Positions 1-9,133 of a stretch of 64,000 nucleotides of DNA are shown here, one piece after another. The DNA comes from Paenibacillus tianmuensis. Its GTDB lineage: Bacteria; Bacillota; Bacilli; Paenibacillales; NBRC-103111. Positions within the stretch are counted from its first letter, which is position 1. Each line of letters begins with the position of its first letter. The stretch covers positions 32,688-96,687 of the forward strand of contig NZ_FMTT01000019.1 of assembly GCF_900100345.1 (NCBI RefSeq), given 5' to 3'. A program made the position numbers and the translations under genes. The notes beneath the pieces are model-generated. The model was given only the letters and a program-made list of their open reading frames with translations. It searched no databases and was not told where the DNA came from.

Positions 1-1
1 C

Positions 2-763
2 CTGTACTGGCGGCTGACGAACGACCATGTGATGAATTTGTTCAGCTTTATGCTCCCTATGGCTCCCGTATCCGTTCAGCTTCCGGCATCCGGGCATGCA
101 GCCGGTCCAGCCGGTCCGGCCGGGAAACTTTCCCGAGCCGCCGGCAGCCTGCCGGAGCAGCTGCGCGGAGAGATCGAGTATTCGAATCACGGGTTTTTGC
201 GCTATGTTCGCGTCGCCTTGGAAAAAAAGTTTCATGTTCCTTCTATGGCACGGTATTGGCGGGGCAAAGAAGCCGATGTGGAGACTTCGTCCAAATCCTA
301 CATCGTTGACCCGATCGAAACGATCCGGCTGACGGATCTGACCCGAACCTTTATCGGTGAAATCCAAGGGCGAATCAAGCCGAAGGATGCGCTAAAAACG
401 ATGGTCGACCCGAAGACCTCGGTCAAAGAACCGGTAAAAATCACCTCCGAAAGTGAAGCTGCGGAGCATTTACGCGGCTTGGTTGGCGGGGTAAGCAAAA
501 AAATTAATGTGACCCCGGAGACCGTCAGGGTTGTTGACGCTCTGGATTCTTCCAATGTAGCGCATCAGGCTTTTTACACCTTTTATGAACAAAATTTGCG
601 AGAGCAGATGGCAAAAGACGCAGAGCTGTTGAAGCAGGGCACAGAAATTAGAGGCGTGGTATGGCATTTTTTCAAGGTGTCGAAGAACGATGAAATGAGG
701 CTGTCTCAAGGGCTAAAACGTGAGCTGGAACAAAAAGGAATTGTGGTCGTGTTTCATGAGTAA
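2..763 (+). CDS. Hypothetical protein, 5'-truncated, Tad-locus neighbour
   Basis: The reading frame is open from the left edge of the window, so the gene probably starts outside it. A GTG at 29 and an ATG at 32 are possible internal starts but have no convincing ribosome binding site. The visible part is about 250 residues, mostly hydrophilic, with an Ala/Gly/Pro-rich stretch near the start and no membrane segment. I do not recognise the family. It ends 30 bp before a TadG-like gene and reads in the same direction as the pilus genes, so it is probably a member of the Tad operon. No catalytic motif is visible; the function is unknown. Confidence 0.55.
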   Translation: MYWRLTNDHVMNLFSFMLPMAPVSVQLPASGHAAGPAGPAGKLSRAAGSLPEQLRGEIEYSNHGFLRYVRVALEKKFHVPSMARYWRGKEADVETSSKSYIVDPIETIRLTDLTRTFIGEIQGRIKPKDALKTMVDPKTSVKEPVKITSESEAAEHLRGLVGGVSKKINVTPETVRVVDALDSSNVAHQAFYTFYEQNLREQMAKDAELLKQGTEIRGVVWHFFKVSKNDEMRLSQGLKRELEQKGIVVVFHE

Positions 764-793
764 AGGAAAGCAGGGGAATCCGGAGGTGAATTT

Positions 794-2863
794 TTGAGGA
801 GGTTGCTAAAGCTATGGAAGGAGCAGAGCGGCGCCGTATCCATCTATTTGATCATCATTCTTGTTCCTTTGTTTCTGCTGTGCGGGCTGCTGATCGATGT
901 CGCAAGGTGGAGGACCGCGGATAAGGAAGCCGAGAATGCCGTAAAATCCGGGGTTCGCTCGACACTTTCGGCTTTTTCTCCGAAGCTGGCAGCTTATGGA
1001 TTGTTCGGTACGGACCTGACCGGCAGCAAGGGAGACGAGATTTTCAAGCAAACGGTAGCCGGCAATTTGTCCGGCGCTGCGGAGCCTGGCCAATTCCGTT
1101 TTATTGATCAGCGTTTGGAAGAGGATTCGGCTAAGGTGACACCGATTTTCGTCCTATCCAATCATACGATCTTCAAGCAGCAAATATTGGAGGAGATGAA
1201 ATACCGGGCTCCGATGATTTACGCGCTTGAACTGACCGACAAATTCAAAAAAACAGGCCTTGATGCTCAATTGAATCAGGCTTCGAAATTCGCCGAAAAT
1301 GCGGTTAAAGTGGAAGAACTGCTGGAGGAACGCGAGCGTAGACTGGACGAAGTTTGGGACGCCTTTCAAGCGATCCGTCAAAAATCTGAGGTGCTATACC
1401 CGCATTACGATACGCAGCTTCGCGATTTGAATACCTTAAGTGAGAAAATCGGCAGCCCTACGCTGGAAACCGAATACGCCGCTCTACTCGGATTGTTGAA
1501 GGGCGAAGCAGCGCTTGATGATGCGGCGCTCTCCCAATATAAGGATGCGTTCTTGGAAGCGATGGAGCTGGCTAAAAAAGCAAATGATGACTTGAATGCC
1601 GAAATCAGCAAGGTTCGGCAGCCAAACGATTCGGGTCAGCAGCTAAGGGCCGAGGATGTATTCAACTTTGTGCATTTAGTTGACCACCAAGAACTGGAAC
1701 AGTGGGAAGCGGGAGTAGGAACGGCGTTAGCCCAGTTTTCCAGCGTACGGGTTCAGCTTGAAGATAACCTCTTGTTTACGAATCAAAAATATTCTGCGAC
1801 CTCAACGGCGTTGAACGGCTTCAAAACGAAAGTGGATGAATGGTACGACAAACAGAATAAGTCGCAAACCGAGCGTCAGAGCAAAAACAAAGCGACGGCA
1901 GCGGCTAAGCGGGAGCAAAGGGCCAAAGCGCAGCCGATTTTGGACGAGTTTCGGCGAACGATCGGCAGCTGCTCTCTTGGATCGAATGTCGATTCGTATG
2001 AGGAGAGCTACCGCAAGCTTCAGGGCGATCCGGGGACGGCTGGCAGCAAAGGTTTCTATCAGACGTATTTGGAGATGAACCAAGCTGCCGGGGCAATTTC
2101 TCCTGTATCGACTGTTAAATTGAAAACTCCGGATCAGGCCGGGTCCAGCTCTTTGAAGCTGGTTTCTGCACTGGAAGGTCTGTTGATGGAGGTACGGGAC
2201 GAATTTTATATCGATGAATTTGCCGTCAGCAAATTTAGCTACCGGACACTTGGTTTGGAAAAGGATACTTTCGGACGGCCGAAAACCTCCAAAGAGCTTT
2301 CCAATCCTGCCGGTCATGAATTAACCAATCAAGAAGTTGAATATTTAATTTACGGTTCGAATACGTGCAGTGGCAATTATTCGTCGGCGTACGCGGAAAT
2401 GTTCGCCGTACGGCTGGCGATCGGAACGACCGAAGCGCTGCTTGAACCGCGCAACGAAGCGCTCGCCGCCGGTTCGCCGCTGCTCGTCTTGCTGGCTGCG
2501 GTGACGGAAGGCGCAATTCGGGCACAAGCGGACATGACGAAGCTCGTTCAAGGCGAGCAGGTGCCGCTGTCCCGGAAATTGAGCGGAGTAATCACGCTAG
2601 GATATAAAGATTACTTGAGATTATTCCTGCTTCTTCATAGCCGTGAATCGGTTCTGTTGTCCCGAATGCAGGCGCTGATCGAATTGAACACAAAACAGAA
2701 GCTTTATCAAATGACTACATATGTTTCCGGTGGTGTTTCAACCTCATATCGGCTCTGGTTTTTACCGGCTATCATGAAGCTGGTAGGGAATAGCGAGTTC
2801 TCCGGTTGCGAGGTAAGCGGTAACCGCTGCCGAATGACCAAAACGGCAGACTTTACATATTAG
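794..2863 (+). CDS. TadG/DUF5702-like Tad pilus-associated protein
   Basis: A 689-residue protein beginning at a TTG preceded by GGAGGTGAA. The N-terminus carries a short charged segment, Gly, then a hydrophobic stretch of about 20 residues (SIYLIIILVPLFLLCGLLID), the layout of TadE/TadG-type pseudopilins. The position five residues after the Gly is Tyr rather than the Glu expected of a pilin, so it may be anchored rather than assembled. The rest (about residues 40-680) is a long, largely helical extracytoplasmic region with a Lys/Arg/Gln-rich coiled-coil portion near residues 340-380. It lies immediately upstream of a TadE-like gene. The DUF5702/TadG assignment comes from architecture and context, not from a search. 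Confidence 0.7.
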   Translation: MRRLLKLWKEQSGAVSIYLIIILVPLFLLCGLLIDVARWRTADKEAENAVKSGVRSTLSAFSPKLAAYGLFGTDLTGSKGDEIFKQTVAGNLSGAAEPGQFRFIDQRLEEDSAKVTPIFVLSNHTIFKQQILEEMKYRAPMIYALELTDKFKKTGLDAQLNQASKFAENAVKVEELLEERERRLDEVWDAFQAIRQKSEVLYPHYDTQLRDLNTLSEKIGSPTLETEYAALLGLLKGEAALDDAALSQYKDAFLEAMELAKKANDDLNAEISKVRQPNDSGQQLRAEDVFNFVHLVDHQELEQWEAGVGTALAQFSSVRVQLEDNLLFTNQKYSATSTALNGFKTKVDEWYDKQNKSQTERQSKNKATAAAKREQRAKAQPILDEFRRTIGSCSLGSNVDSYEESYRKLQGDPGTAGSKGFYQTYLEMNQAAGAISPVSTVKLKTPDQAGSSSLKLVSALEGLLMEVRDEFYIDEFAVSKFSYRTLGLEKDTFGRPKTSKELSNPAGHELTNQEVEYLIYGSNTCSGNYSSAYAEMFAVRLAIGTTEALLEPRNEALAAGSPLLVLLAAVTEGAIRAQADMTKLVQGEQVPLSRKLSGVITLGYKDYLRLFLLLHSRESVLLSRMQALIELNTKQKLYQMTTYVSGGVSTSYRLWFLPAIMKLVGNSEFSGCEVSGNRCRMTKTADFTY

Positions 2864-2873
2864 GGAGGCCAGT

Positions 2874-3533
2874 ATGTTGCGATGGACGAAAGAGCAGAGA
2901 GGAAGCATCACTCTTGAGGCGGCGCTCGTGCTGCCCTTTTTTCTGGCATTTCTTCTGCTGCTGATTGCGTTTATTCGCGTATCTTTGGCTGAGATGGCGC
3001 TGCAGTCTGCCGTCTCGGAATCGGCTAAAGTCATTGCTGCAAACATGTATCCGGTCGAGCTGCTGTACCGACAAGGGCAAGCGCGGTGGCAGAACAGCCA
3101 AGCCAGCGCTTGGCTGGGTAACGTAGTCACCCAACTGGAGACGGCCAGACAAACGGTCGTCGATTCCGAACAATTCGTAGAGGATTACTCTAAATGGATT
3201 CCTGAACCTATGGTACGTTTGGTCGCTTGGGAAAAAGAACGAAGAGAACAGCTGGAGGCGCTTGGCAGCTCAGCGAAGGACGAGGCGAAGCAAACGGTCG
3301 AAATGAAGGTCGCGGAGGCGGCGACGCCAATTATTGCATCGTTTGCCGATATGGGCAGCCTTGATCAACGTAAGCTCAAAGTAACCTCTCTACAATTTCC
3401 AAACTTTGACGACCGTGAGAAGGCTTATGTTGTTATCGAAGCGCAGTATGAGTATACGTTCGCAGTCCCTTTTTTTAAGAAAACCGTCATACTTCGAAAA
3501 AAAGCGCAAGAGCGCGCATGGATAGGGGGATAA
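2874..3533 (+). CDS. TadE-like pseudopilin
   Basis: A 219-residue membrane-anchored protein. Residues 10-30 give a type IV prepilin-like signature: a positively charged leader, Gly, then SITLE and a hydrophobic helix, with Glu at position +5 after the presumed cleavage Gly. That is the feature recognised by class III/Flp prepilin peptidases, and a peptidase gene follows two bases later. The remaining sequence is an extracytoplasmic domain with helical, charged stretches (about residues 65-150). It starts at ATG 2874 after GGGAGG. TadE proteins are minor pseudopilins required for Flp pilus assembly; that role is inferred from family and neighbours. Confidence 0.8.
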   Translation: MLRWTKEQRGSITLEAALVLPFFLAFLLLLIAFIRVSLAEMALQSAVSESAKVIAANMYPVELLYRQGQARWQNSQASAWLGNVVTQLETARQTVVDSEQFVEDYSKWIPEPMVRLVAWEKERREQLEALGSSAKDEAKQTVEMKVAEAATPIIASFADMGSLDQRKLKVTSLQFPNFDDREKAYVVIEAQYEYTFAVPFFKKTVILRKKAQERAWIGG

Positions 3534-3535
3534 GC

Positions 3536-4060
3536 ATGCTCGGTATTTGGTTTGCTGCGGTGATGCTGGCCGTTGCGTTCGTTACGGACATCACGAAACA
3601 AAAAATTCCGAATTGGCTTACCGTGACGGGGGCATTCTCCGGATTGATCTTTCATTTGGCTACGACCGGTTGGAACGGGCTGGCATTTTCCGCTGCTGGA
3701 TTGGCCTGCGGCTTTGCTCCGATGCTCGCGTTGTATGTGCTGCGCGCGGTAGGGGCAGGAGACGTTAAGCTGTTTGCTGCGCTGGGAGCCTTTACCGGGG
3801 CGGTGTTTTCTCTCTACGCAATGGCAGCTTCTCTCATATGCGCCGGTCTGATCGCGCTGCTTGTGCTGTTTTGGCGCAGCGACGGCGTTCAACGGCTGAC
3901 CCATGCAGCATTTTTGCTTATCCAGCTCGCCGCGTTCCGCAAGCTGTCGGTATTGAAGTCTGATCCCGCATCTGACGGCCGGCTCCGTTTTCCATTCATG
4001 TGGGCAGTGCTGCCAGGCGTTATTATTACGATCGTTCAATGGGAAGCTCTAGGCATTTAA
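3536..4060 (+). CDS. Prepilin peptidase, A24A family (TadV/CpaA-like)
   Basis: A roughly 174-residue polytopic membrane protein with about five or six hydrophobic segments. The two catalytic aspartates of A24 peptidases are visible: Asp in FVTDITKQKIPN near residue 20 and Asp in the GAGDVKL motif near residue 75. It lacks the N-terminal methyltransferase domain of PilD, which fits the short TadV/CpaA type. ATG 3536 is preferred over the upstream ATG 3518 because it follows the preceding stop by two bases and has ATAGGGGG just upstream. It presumably cleaves the TadE-like and Flp prepilins of this locus at the cytoplasmic face of the membrane. Confidence 0.88.
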   Translation: MLGIWFAAVMLAVAFVTDITKQKIPNWLTVTGAFSGLIFHLATTGWNGLAFSAAGLACGFAPMLALYVLRAVGAGDVKLFAALGAFTGAVFSLYAMAASLICAGLIALLVLFWRSDGVQRLTHAAFLLIQLAAFRKLSVLKSDPASDGRLRFPFMWAVLPGVIITIVQWEALGI

Positions 4061-4096
4061 GTTGATAGACGGAAAATGAAGGAAAGGAGAATGACA

Positions 4097-5761
4097 TTGG
4101 ACCAGCAGCTATACGGCCTGAAAGTCGATTTCGACAACCGGAACGGTCATTTTATGGTACTCTCTTCACCGACCGGGATGAAGCAGCAAGACCTCTCGAG
4201 CTTTCAAGTCAATATGCTGTCGGCTAACCGGATTCCGCGGCTGCTCGAAGTTCAGGTAGAGGCAAGGAACGGAGATGTATGCTTGTATTATGCCATTACC
4301 GGTAAACGAATGCTCAGCCACTGGCTGCGAATGGAGAAGCTTTCGCTCGCCCAATATTATGCGCTGCTTCTGCATATTGTCGAAGTGCTTGACGACAGCA
4401 AGGTATACATGCTCCAGCCCGACAGATACGTTCTAAAGGAGGAATACATTTATTGCGGAGCCGGTTTTCAGGATTTGTATTTAACTTATATTCCTAAAGA
4501 ACATTTGGATGGGAAGGGATCGGTTTCTTCAGATCTCCATCATTTGGCGTCGCGTTTGATTCACCGGGTAACCGAGCTCCACGGAAGCGGATTTCAGGAG
4601 CTGATGCGATATTTGCAGGAGGAAGCTTTCAATCTGCCCGAGCTTAAACAACTGCTCTTGAAGCAAATCGGTCTTTTGCAGCATGTGTCACCCGCAGGAC
4701 AAGAACTGGCGGGGATGACGGCTTCGCCACAGCATACTTTCAGAGCTTCCGTTCATCCGGAGTCTGCGTTATTCCATCGTCCGGACCAGCCGTTTAGCGA
4801 TCCCCCGAGAGCGGTGCGCAACGAGCATTCGGGGTATGAGCCGATTGGCGGACAAGTACCGGTATCGTCCCAGTTGCAGCATTCGACGGAGCCCGGAATG
4901 TTCAAGGCCGAAGCAGTACTGACAGCAAGGCCTGAATCCCGTAGGAAGCGATTGTTTGTTATTTTACTTACCGTGCTCGCATGGTGCTTCATTTGGAAAA
5001 TTTATCTTGACGATCCGAGCGACACCATGCTCTGGATGTGCATCGGTTTGACGCTGATCTTCACGGCGGGAGCATTGCTGCTGTTTCTCAGAATTGCAAA
5101 GACTTCATCCGAGGCACCGAAACAGGGGGCATCGGGTTTATCCTTCGAGTCCAATAACGAAAAATTGCCATCGTCGGACCGCGAGGACCAGGCAAGTTTT
5201 ATGAGCCGTGTCGGTTTGGCGTCGCCATCGCCGATTAGCTTTGCCACTCCGGGAGACCCGGTAGCGCCGGATGCGGGACGTCCGAGGGAGCCGGACCCTG
5301 TTTCTTCTCAGGCAACCGGGTACAACCAATTGCCGAATGGGGAGTCACAGCCGTACGTAACGCAGCTCCAATCCTCGGATCTCGCGATGCGAACAACGCT
5401 GCTTGCGCCGCAGGATGCAACGATCTTTCTAGGCAAATCGCCTCGCCCTTCGGACCGCTTGTGCGCATGCTTGGAAGTTTATCGCAACGGCGTCAGGGAG
5501 CAAATACAGCTTCATAAAAACAGCTTCGTCATTGGACGAGCTGGAGCGGGTGCGGATTGGGTGCACGAGGAGGCCGGCGTGTCCCGCTTGCATGCCGAAT
5601 TTGTTAAGGATGACGAAGGCTATGCCGTCAAAGATTTAGGATCGCGTAACGGAACAAGCGTCAATGCCGAATCTTTGGTGCCTTACCGGGTGCATCGGTT
5701 GAAGGAAGGTGATATAGTTAAGATCGTATCGACCGAATTTACGTTTAAAATGGGGTTCTGA
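4097..5761 (+). CDS. FHA-domain membrane protein (DUF6382-like N-terminus)
   Basis: About 554 residues in three parts. Residues 1-190 form a domain resembling DUF6382 (it begins near LYGLKVDF). Two adjacent membrane segments lie around residues 280-335. After a Ser/Pro-rich linker, a C-terminal FHA domain spans about residues 455-550 with the conserved GRA, VSRLHAEF and DLGSRNGTSVN motifs that bind phosphothreonine. TTG 4097 is preferred because AGGAG lies seven bases upstream; ATG 4076 and ATG 4091 are alternatives. The PP2C phosphatase gene follows three bases after the stop. By analogy with FHA/PP2C pairs in other secretion systems, it probably reads Ser/Thr phosphorylation to control the pilus; that is inference. 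Confidence 0.82.
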   Translation: MDQQLYGLKVDFDNRNGHFMVLSSPTGMKQQDLSSFQVNMLSANRIPRLLEVQVEARNGDVCLYYAITGKRMLSHWLRMEKLSLAQYYALLLHIVEVLDDSKVYMLQPDRYVLKEEYIYCGAGFQDLYLTYIPKEHLDGKGSVSSDLHHLASRLIHRVTELHGSGFQELMRYLQEEAFNLPELKQLLLKQIGLLQHVSPAGQELAGMTASPQHTFRASVHPESALFHRPDQPFSDPPRAVRNEHSGYEPIGGQVPVSSQLQHSTEPGMFKAEAVLTARPESRRKRLFVILLTVLAWCFIWKIYLDDPSDTMLWMCIGLTLIFTAGALLLFLRIAKTSSEAPKQGASGLSFESNNEKLPSSDREDQASFMSRVGLASPSPISFATPGDPVAPDAGRPREPDPVSSQATGYNQLPNGESQPYVTQLQSSDLAMRTTLLAPQDATIFLGKSPRPSDRLCACLEVYRNGVREQIQLHKNSFVIGRAGAGADWVHEEAGVSRLHAEFVKDDEGYAVKDLGSRNGTSVNAESLVPYRVHRLKEGDIVKIVSTEFTFKMGF

Positions 5762-5764
5762 CGC

Positions 5765-6661
5765 GTGAAACCGACGATTGCCGTCCATTTTCAATATGGA
5801 TCCGCCACGCATACGGGATGGTTCCGTACAATTAATGAAGACCGCTCGCTGCTGCGAGTGGGACAGACAGTGAAAGGCGTTCCGTATGCCGCTGCCGCGC
5901 TCGCTGACGGGATGGGCGGCTCAGAGGACGGCGCACAAGCCAGCGAATTGGCCATTCGTCGGTTGAAGGAGTGGCTTGACGCCAAGGTTCCCGCTTTGCT
6001 TTCCGCAGGAGACAGTCTGGCAAGATTGGAACGCGAGGCGGAAGCATGGTTTTTTGCTGTTCACCGGGAGTTAGTCGAAACGGGGCAGGGCAGCGGCGGC
6101 CGTCTCGGCACGACATTGACGCTCTTATTACTGACGGATGCCGTCTACTTCATAGCACATGTCGGGGATTGCCGCATTTACCGGTTAACGCCGGCAGACC
6201 GATGCAAAAGGTTGACCCGCGATCATACATGGGTATCCGCCCAAGTCCGCCGCGGGCGAATGTCCGTACGGCGCGCGCGAAGTCATCCCAAGCGCAATGT
6301 GCTGCTTCATTCGCTCGGCATGGGGGAACGGCCTGTCGTCTACATCCGTTCGGGCTGTTACGCACCGGGCACTTTATTTTTGCTGAGCAGCGACGGTTTT
6401 CACGACCGCTTTCTGCCTAGATCCATTGCCGCGCTGCTGCGTGCGGCGAACGGCAAGGGCAGCGACCTGCAGGAAATGTGCGACTTGCTGTTAACAAAGG
6501 CGCTGCAGCGAAAATCCGATGATAATATCAGCGTTGTTTTGCTGAAGCCCGTAACAGGGAGAAAGAATGCGAAAGAGCGGCTGCGATTACACTGCGGACT
6601 ATGGCTCCGCCGACTTTATCGCTACGGCCGCAAGCTCCTGTCAAGTCTATCATCTGGATAA
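5765..6661 (+). CDS. PP2C-family Ser/Thr protein phosphatase
   Basis: A 298-residue cytoplasmic protein starting at GTG three bases after the FHA gene. The metal-binding and core motifs of bacterial PP2C enzymes are present in order: NED near residue 25, DGMGG near residue 47, a TTLT strand followed by VGDCR near residue 135 (GDSR in most relatives), SSDGF near residue 210 and DDN near residue 255. It would remove phosphate from Ser/Thr residues on proteins using Mn or Mg. Its place behind an FHA protein and pilus genes suggests it resets a phospho-switch on the Tad machinery. No matching Ser/Thr kinase gene is adjacent on the visible side, so it may lie upstream of the window. Confidence 0.9.
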   Translation: MKPTIAVHFQYGSATHTGWFRTINEDRSLLRVGQTVKGVPYAAAALADGMGGSEDGAQASELAIRRLKEWLDAKVPALLSAGDSLARLEREAEAWFFAVHRELVETGQGSGGRLGTTLTLLLLTDAVYFIAHVGDCRIYRLTPADRCKRLTRDHTWVSAQVRRGRMSVRRARSHPKRNVLLHSLGMGERPVVYIRSGCYAPGTLFLLSSDGFHDRFLPRSIAALLRAANGKGSDLQEMCDLLLTKALQRKSDDNISVVLLKPVTGRKNAKERLRLHCGLWLRRLYRYGRKLLSSLSSG

Positions 6662-6733
6662 CTTGCGCCTACTGATGTTATAATGAATTGTCGAGCGCGA
6701 ATTATTTTCATAGACAGGAGATTCCGAAATTAC

Positions 6734-8293
6734 ATGAGCTTGTTGACGGTGGAAGAACTAAGCCACAGCTTTGGTGGCAGGGTATTGTTTAAAAATGTTT
6801 CGTTTCGCCTGCTTCCGGGAGAGCATGTTGGATTGGTAGGTGCCAACGGCGTCGGCAAATCGACGCTGATGAATATTTTGACCGGCAAATTATTGAAGGA
6901 CTCGGGGAAGGTCGAATGGACCCCCAAAGTAAATTATGGCTATTTGGACCAACATACGAAACTCACACCGGGGAAAACGGTACGTGAAGTGCTCAAGGAC
7001 GCTTTTCTGCCTTTATTTGAACTGGAGCAGGAGCTCAATGGGATCACCGAACAGATGGCCGATGCCGACCCGGACAAATTGGAGCTGCTGCTAGAGCAAA
7101 TGGGCGAGATTCAAGATAGGTTGGAAAATAGCGGCTTTTATCTGCTTGACGTAAAGGTCGAGGAGATGGCGAACGGTCTGGGACTCGATGCAATCGGATT
7201 GGACCGCGACGTGGCTCAGCTTAGCGGCGGACAACGGACGAAGGTACTGCTGGCCAAGCTGCTGCTGGAACAGCCGACGGTGCTTCTGCTCGACGAGCCG
7301 ACCAACTATTTGGACGTTGAGCACATCGACTGGCTGACGGATTACTTGCAAAACTATCCGTACGCCTTCATGCTGATATCCCATGATACCGAGTTTATGA
7401 ACAAGGTTGTAAACGTCATTTATCATTTGGAATTTGCCAAGCTGACGCGTTACACCGCCAACTACGAAAAATTTCTGCAAATGGCAGATATCAATAAACA
7501 GCAGCATATCGACGCGTACGAGAAGCAGCAGGAGTTTATCAAGAAGCAGGAAGATTTCATTCAGCGCAACAAAGCCCGTTATTCGACGTCGGGCCGGGCA
7601 AAAAGCCGTCAAAAGCAGCTTGACCGCATCGAGCGGATCGACCGTCCCGAAGATGCTGTAAAACCGACCTTCGTGTTCAAGGAATCGCGGGCAAGCGGAC
7701 GTATTGTATTCGAGGGCAAAGACCTGGAAATCGGCTATTCCCATGCACTGCTGCCCAAAATGAACGTCACGATTGAGCGCGGCGACAAAATAGCCGTCGT
7801 GGGTTGTAACGGAGTCGGGAAATCAACGCTGTTGAAGACGATTTTGGGCAAAATCCAGCCGTTCAGCGGATCGACGTTTTTGGGTGATTTTCTGCACCCT
7901 TCTTATTTCGAGCAGGAAGTGAAAGCGCCGAATTTGACGCCGATCGACGATGTGTGGAATGAATTTTCGCATATGAACCAGCATGAGGTTCGGGCTGCGC
8001 TTGCCCGGTGCGGGCTTAAAAACGAGCACATCACCCGGCCGCTGCGCAGCTTGAGCGGTGGCGAGCAGGCAAAGGTTCGGCTGTGCAAGCTGCTGATGCA
8101 TGAGAGCAACTGGATTGCGTTTGACGAGCCGACGAACCATTTGGATGTGGCGGCCAAAGACGAGCTGAAGCGAGCGCTGAAGGAGTACAAGGGCACGATC
8201 GTACTTGTATGCCACGAGCCCGATTTTTACGAGGATTGGGTAACCAAGGTGTGGGATGTCGAGGAATGGTCCGCCACCAAAGCAGGTAGGTAG
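6734..8293 (+). CDS. yfmM: ABC-F ATPase, YfmM type
   Basis: A soluble 519-residue protein with two fused ATP-binding cassettes and no membrane segments, as in ABC-F translation factors. Cassette 1 shows Walker A GANGVGKST near residue 37, LSGGQRTKV and Walker [12 protein letters not shown]; a charged linker spans about residues 240-310; cassette 2 shows GCNGVGKST, LSGGEQAKV and FDEPTNHLD. Length and N-terminus fit Bacillus YfmM. ATG 6734 is chosen because AGGAG lies 13 bases upstream; an ATG at 6683 overlaps a TATAAT box (6679-6684) that probably belongs to the promoter. ABC-F proteins act at the ribosomal E site; the specific role of this subgroup is not established here. Confidence 0.85.
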   Translation: MSLLTVEELSHSFGGRVLFKNVSFRLLPGEHVGLVGANGVGKSTLMNILTGKLLKDSGKVEWTPKVNYGYLDQHTKLTPGKTVREVLKDAFLPLFELEQELNGITEQMADADPDKLELLLEQMGEIQDRLENSGFYLLDVKVEEMANGLGLDAIGLDRDVAQLSGGQRTKVLLAKLLLEQPTVLLLDEPTNYLDVEHIDWLTDYLQNYPYAFMLISHDTEFMNKVVNVIYHLEFAKLTRYTANYEKFLQMADINKQQHIDAYEKQQEFIKKQEDFIQRNKARYSTSGRAKSRQKQLDRIERIDRPEDAVKPTFVFKESRASGRIVFEGKDLEIGYSHALLPKMNVTIERGDKIAVVGCNGVGKSTLLKTILGKIQPFSGSTFLGDFLHPSYFEQEVKAPNLTPIDDVWNEFSHMNQHEVRAALARCGLKNEHITRPLRSLSGGEQAKVRLCKLLMHESNWIAFDEPTNHLDVAAKDELKRALKEYKGTIVLVCHEPDFYEDWVTKVWDVEEWSATKAGR

Positions 8294-8341
8294 GGACAGA
8301 AGCAGCTGATAAATTCGATTTTGAAAAGGGGATTGGAAGCG

Positions 8342-8632
8342 ATGTTTACTCATATTGTATTGTTCAAATTAAAGGACCGCAGCCCGGAAGCGATCAAGCG
8401 CACGTATGACGTTCTGGCGAACATGGAAGGTAAAATCCCGGTGCTTCGCCATCTGGAAGTCGGCATGGATGTGCTTCACTTGGAACGTTCCTACGATATT
8501 GCGCTGATTACGAAATTCGATTCCCTCGAAGACTTGAAAACGTACGACACGCATCCGGTGCATGAAGAAGTGAAGGCGCATATGAAGCAGGTGCTTGACG
8601 GAACCAGCATTTGCGTCGATTTCCAAAGCTGA
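8342..8632 (+). CDS. Dabb (stress-responsive A/B barrel) protein
   Basis: A 96-residue single-domain protein. It opens with FTHIVLFKLKDRS and contains the HLEVG core and a YDTHPVHEEV segment, the pattern of the dimeric alpha/beta-barrel Dabb family. Members are small cytoplasmic proteins, some enzymatic and some of unknown function; no active site can be assigned here. ATG 8342 gives the usual N-terminus, with GGGGATTGGAAG upstream; the TTG at 8321 would only add unrelated residues. It lies 48 bp after the ABC-F gene in the same direction and may be cotranscribed. Confidence 0.85.
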   Translation: MFTHIVLFKLKDRSPEAIKRTYDVLANMEGKIPVLRHLEVGMDVLHLERSYDIALITKFDSLEDLKTYDTHPVHEEVKAHMKQVLDGTSICVDFQS

Positions 8633-8656
8633 TTCCGGACGAGCTTCCACAAGGTG

Positions 8657-9097
8657 TCACCATAACATCGGCTTCATGATCATGAGCCACAGCATGACGA
8701 ACAATACGAATAAATATAAATAAAGCGACCGGCTAAGCTTGCGGAGAAGCGCCTGACGGTCGTGTTCCGGTTCGCGCAGCTTGCGGATCGTCGGAGAGAA
8801 CGCGCGGGCCATGAACAACAGCGACGCGAACAGGACAACGAACGTGCCGAAAATCCACGGGGTTGTCCAAGGCCAACCGCCAAGCCACATCAAAAGCAGC
8901 CCGGAAGCGACGAGCACGTGTCCGGTATGCTTAGACAAACGAACGACGAAGCGGAAGGAATCAAGGTAGGAGTGCAGCAGATCGCCATCGGCGGTTTTTA
9001 ACCTGCGAAGCATCGGTATCAGCACGAAGAATGGTCCGATCGATACCATGGCACTGACGGCATGAATGAATACGAGCCAGGAATACAAGGTCAACAC
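8657..9097 (-). CDS. DUF2269-like integral membrane protein
   Basis: About 146 residues with four hydrophobic helices (roughly residues 5-28, 50-70, 78-98 and 125-143). The first helix contains HAVSAMVSIGPFF and the second region has SKHTGHVLV; conserved His and Gly residues within membrane helices are typical of the DUF2269 group, which has no proven function. GGAGGT lies directly upstream, so the start could be GTG 9097, TTG 9094 or TTG 9088. Its 5' leader contains a long inverted repeat (9134-9215), listed separately. It converges with the Dabb gene. Confidence 0.75.
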   Translation of the reverse strand: MLTLYSWLVFIHAVSAMVSIGPFFVLIPMLRRLKTADGDLLHSYLDSFRFVVRLSKHTGHVLVASGLLLMWLGGWPWTTPWIFGTFVVLFASLLFMARAFSPTIRKLREPEHDRQALLRKLSRSLYLYLFVLFVMLWLMIMKPMLW

Positions 9098-9133
9098 ACC
9101 TCCAAACGGTAGCTGAAAATCTTTAAAGAAAAG

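Noticed and set aside
6683..6733. Upstream ATG for the YfmM-type protein
   Set aside because: It overlaps TATAAT and would add 17 Arg-rich residues absent from the family.
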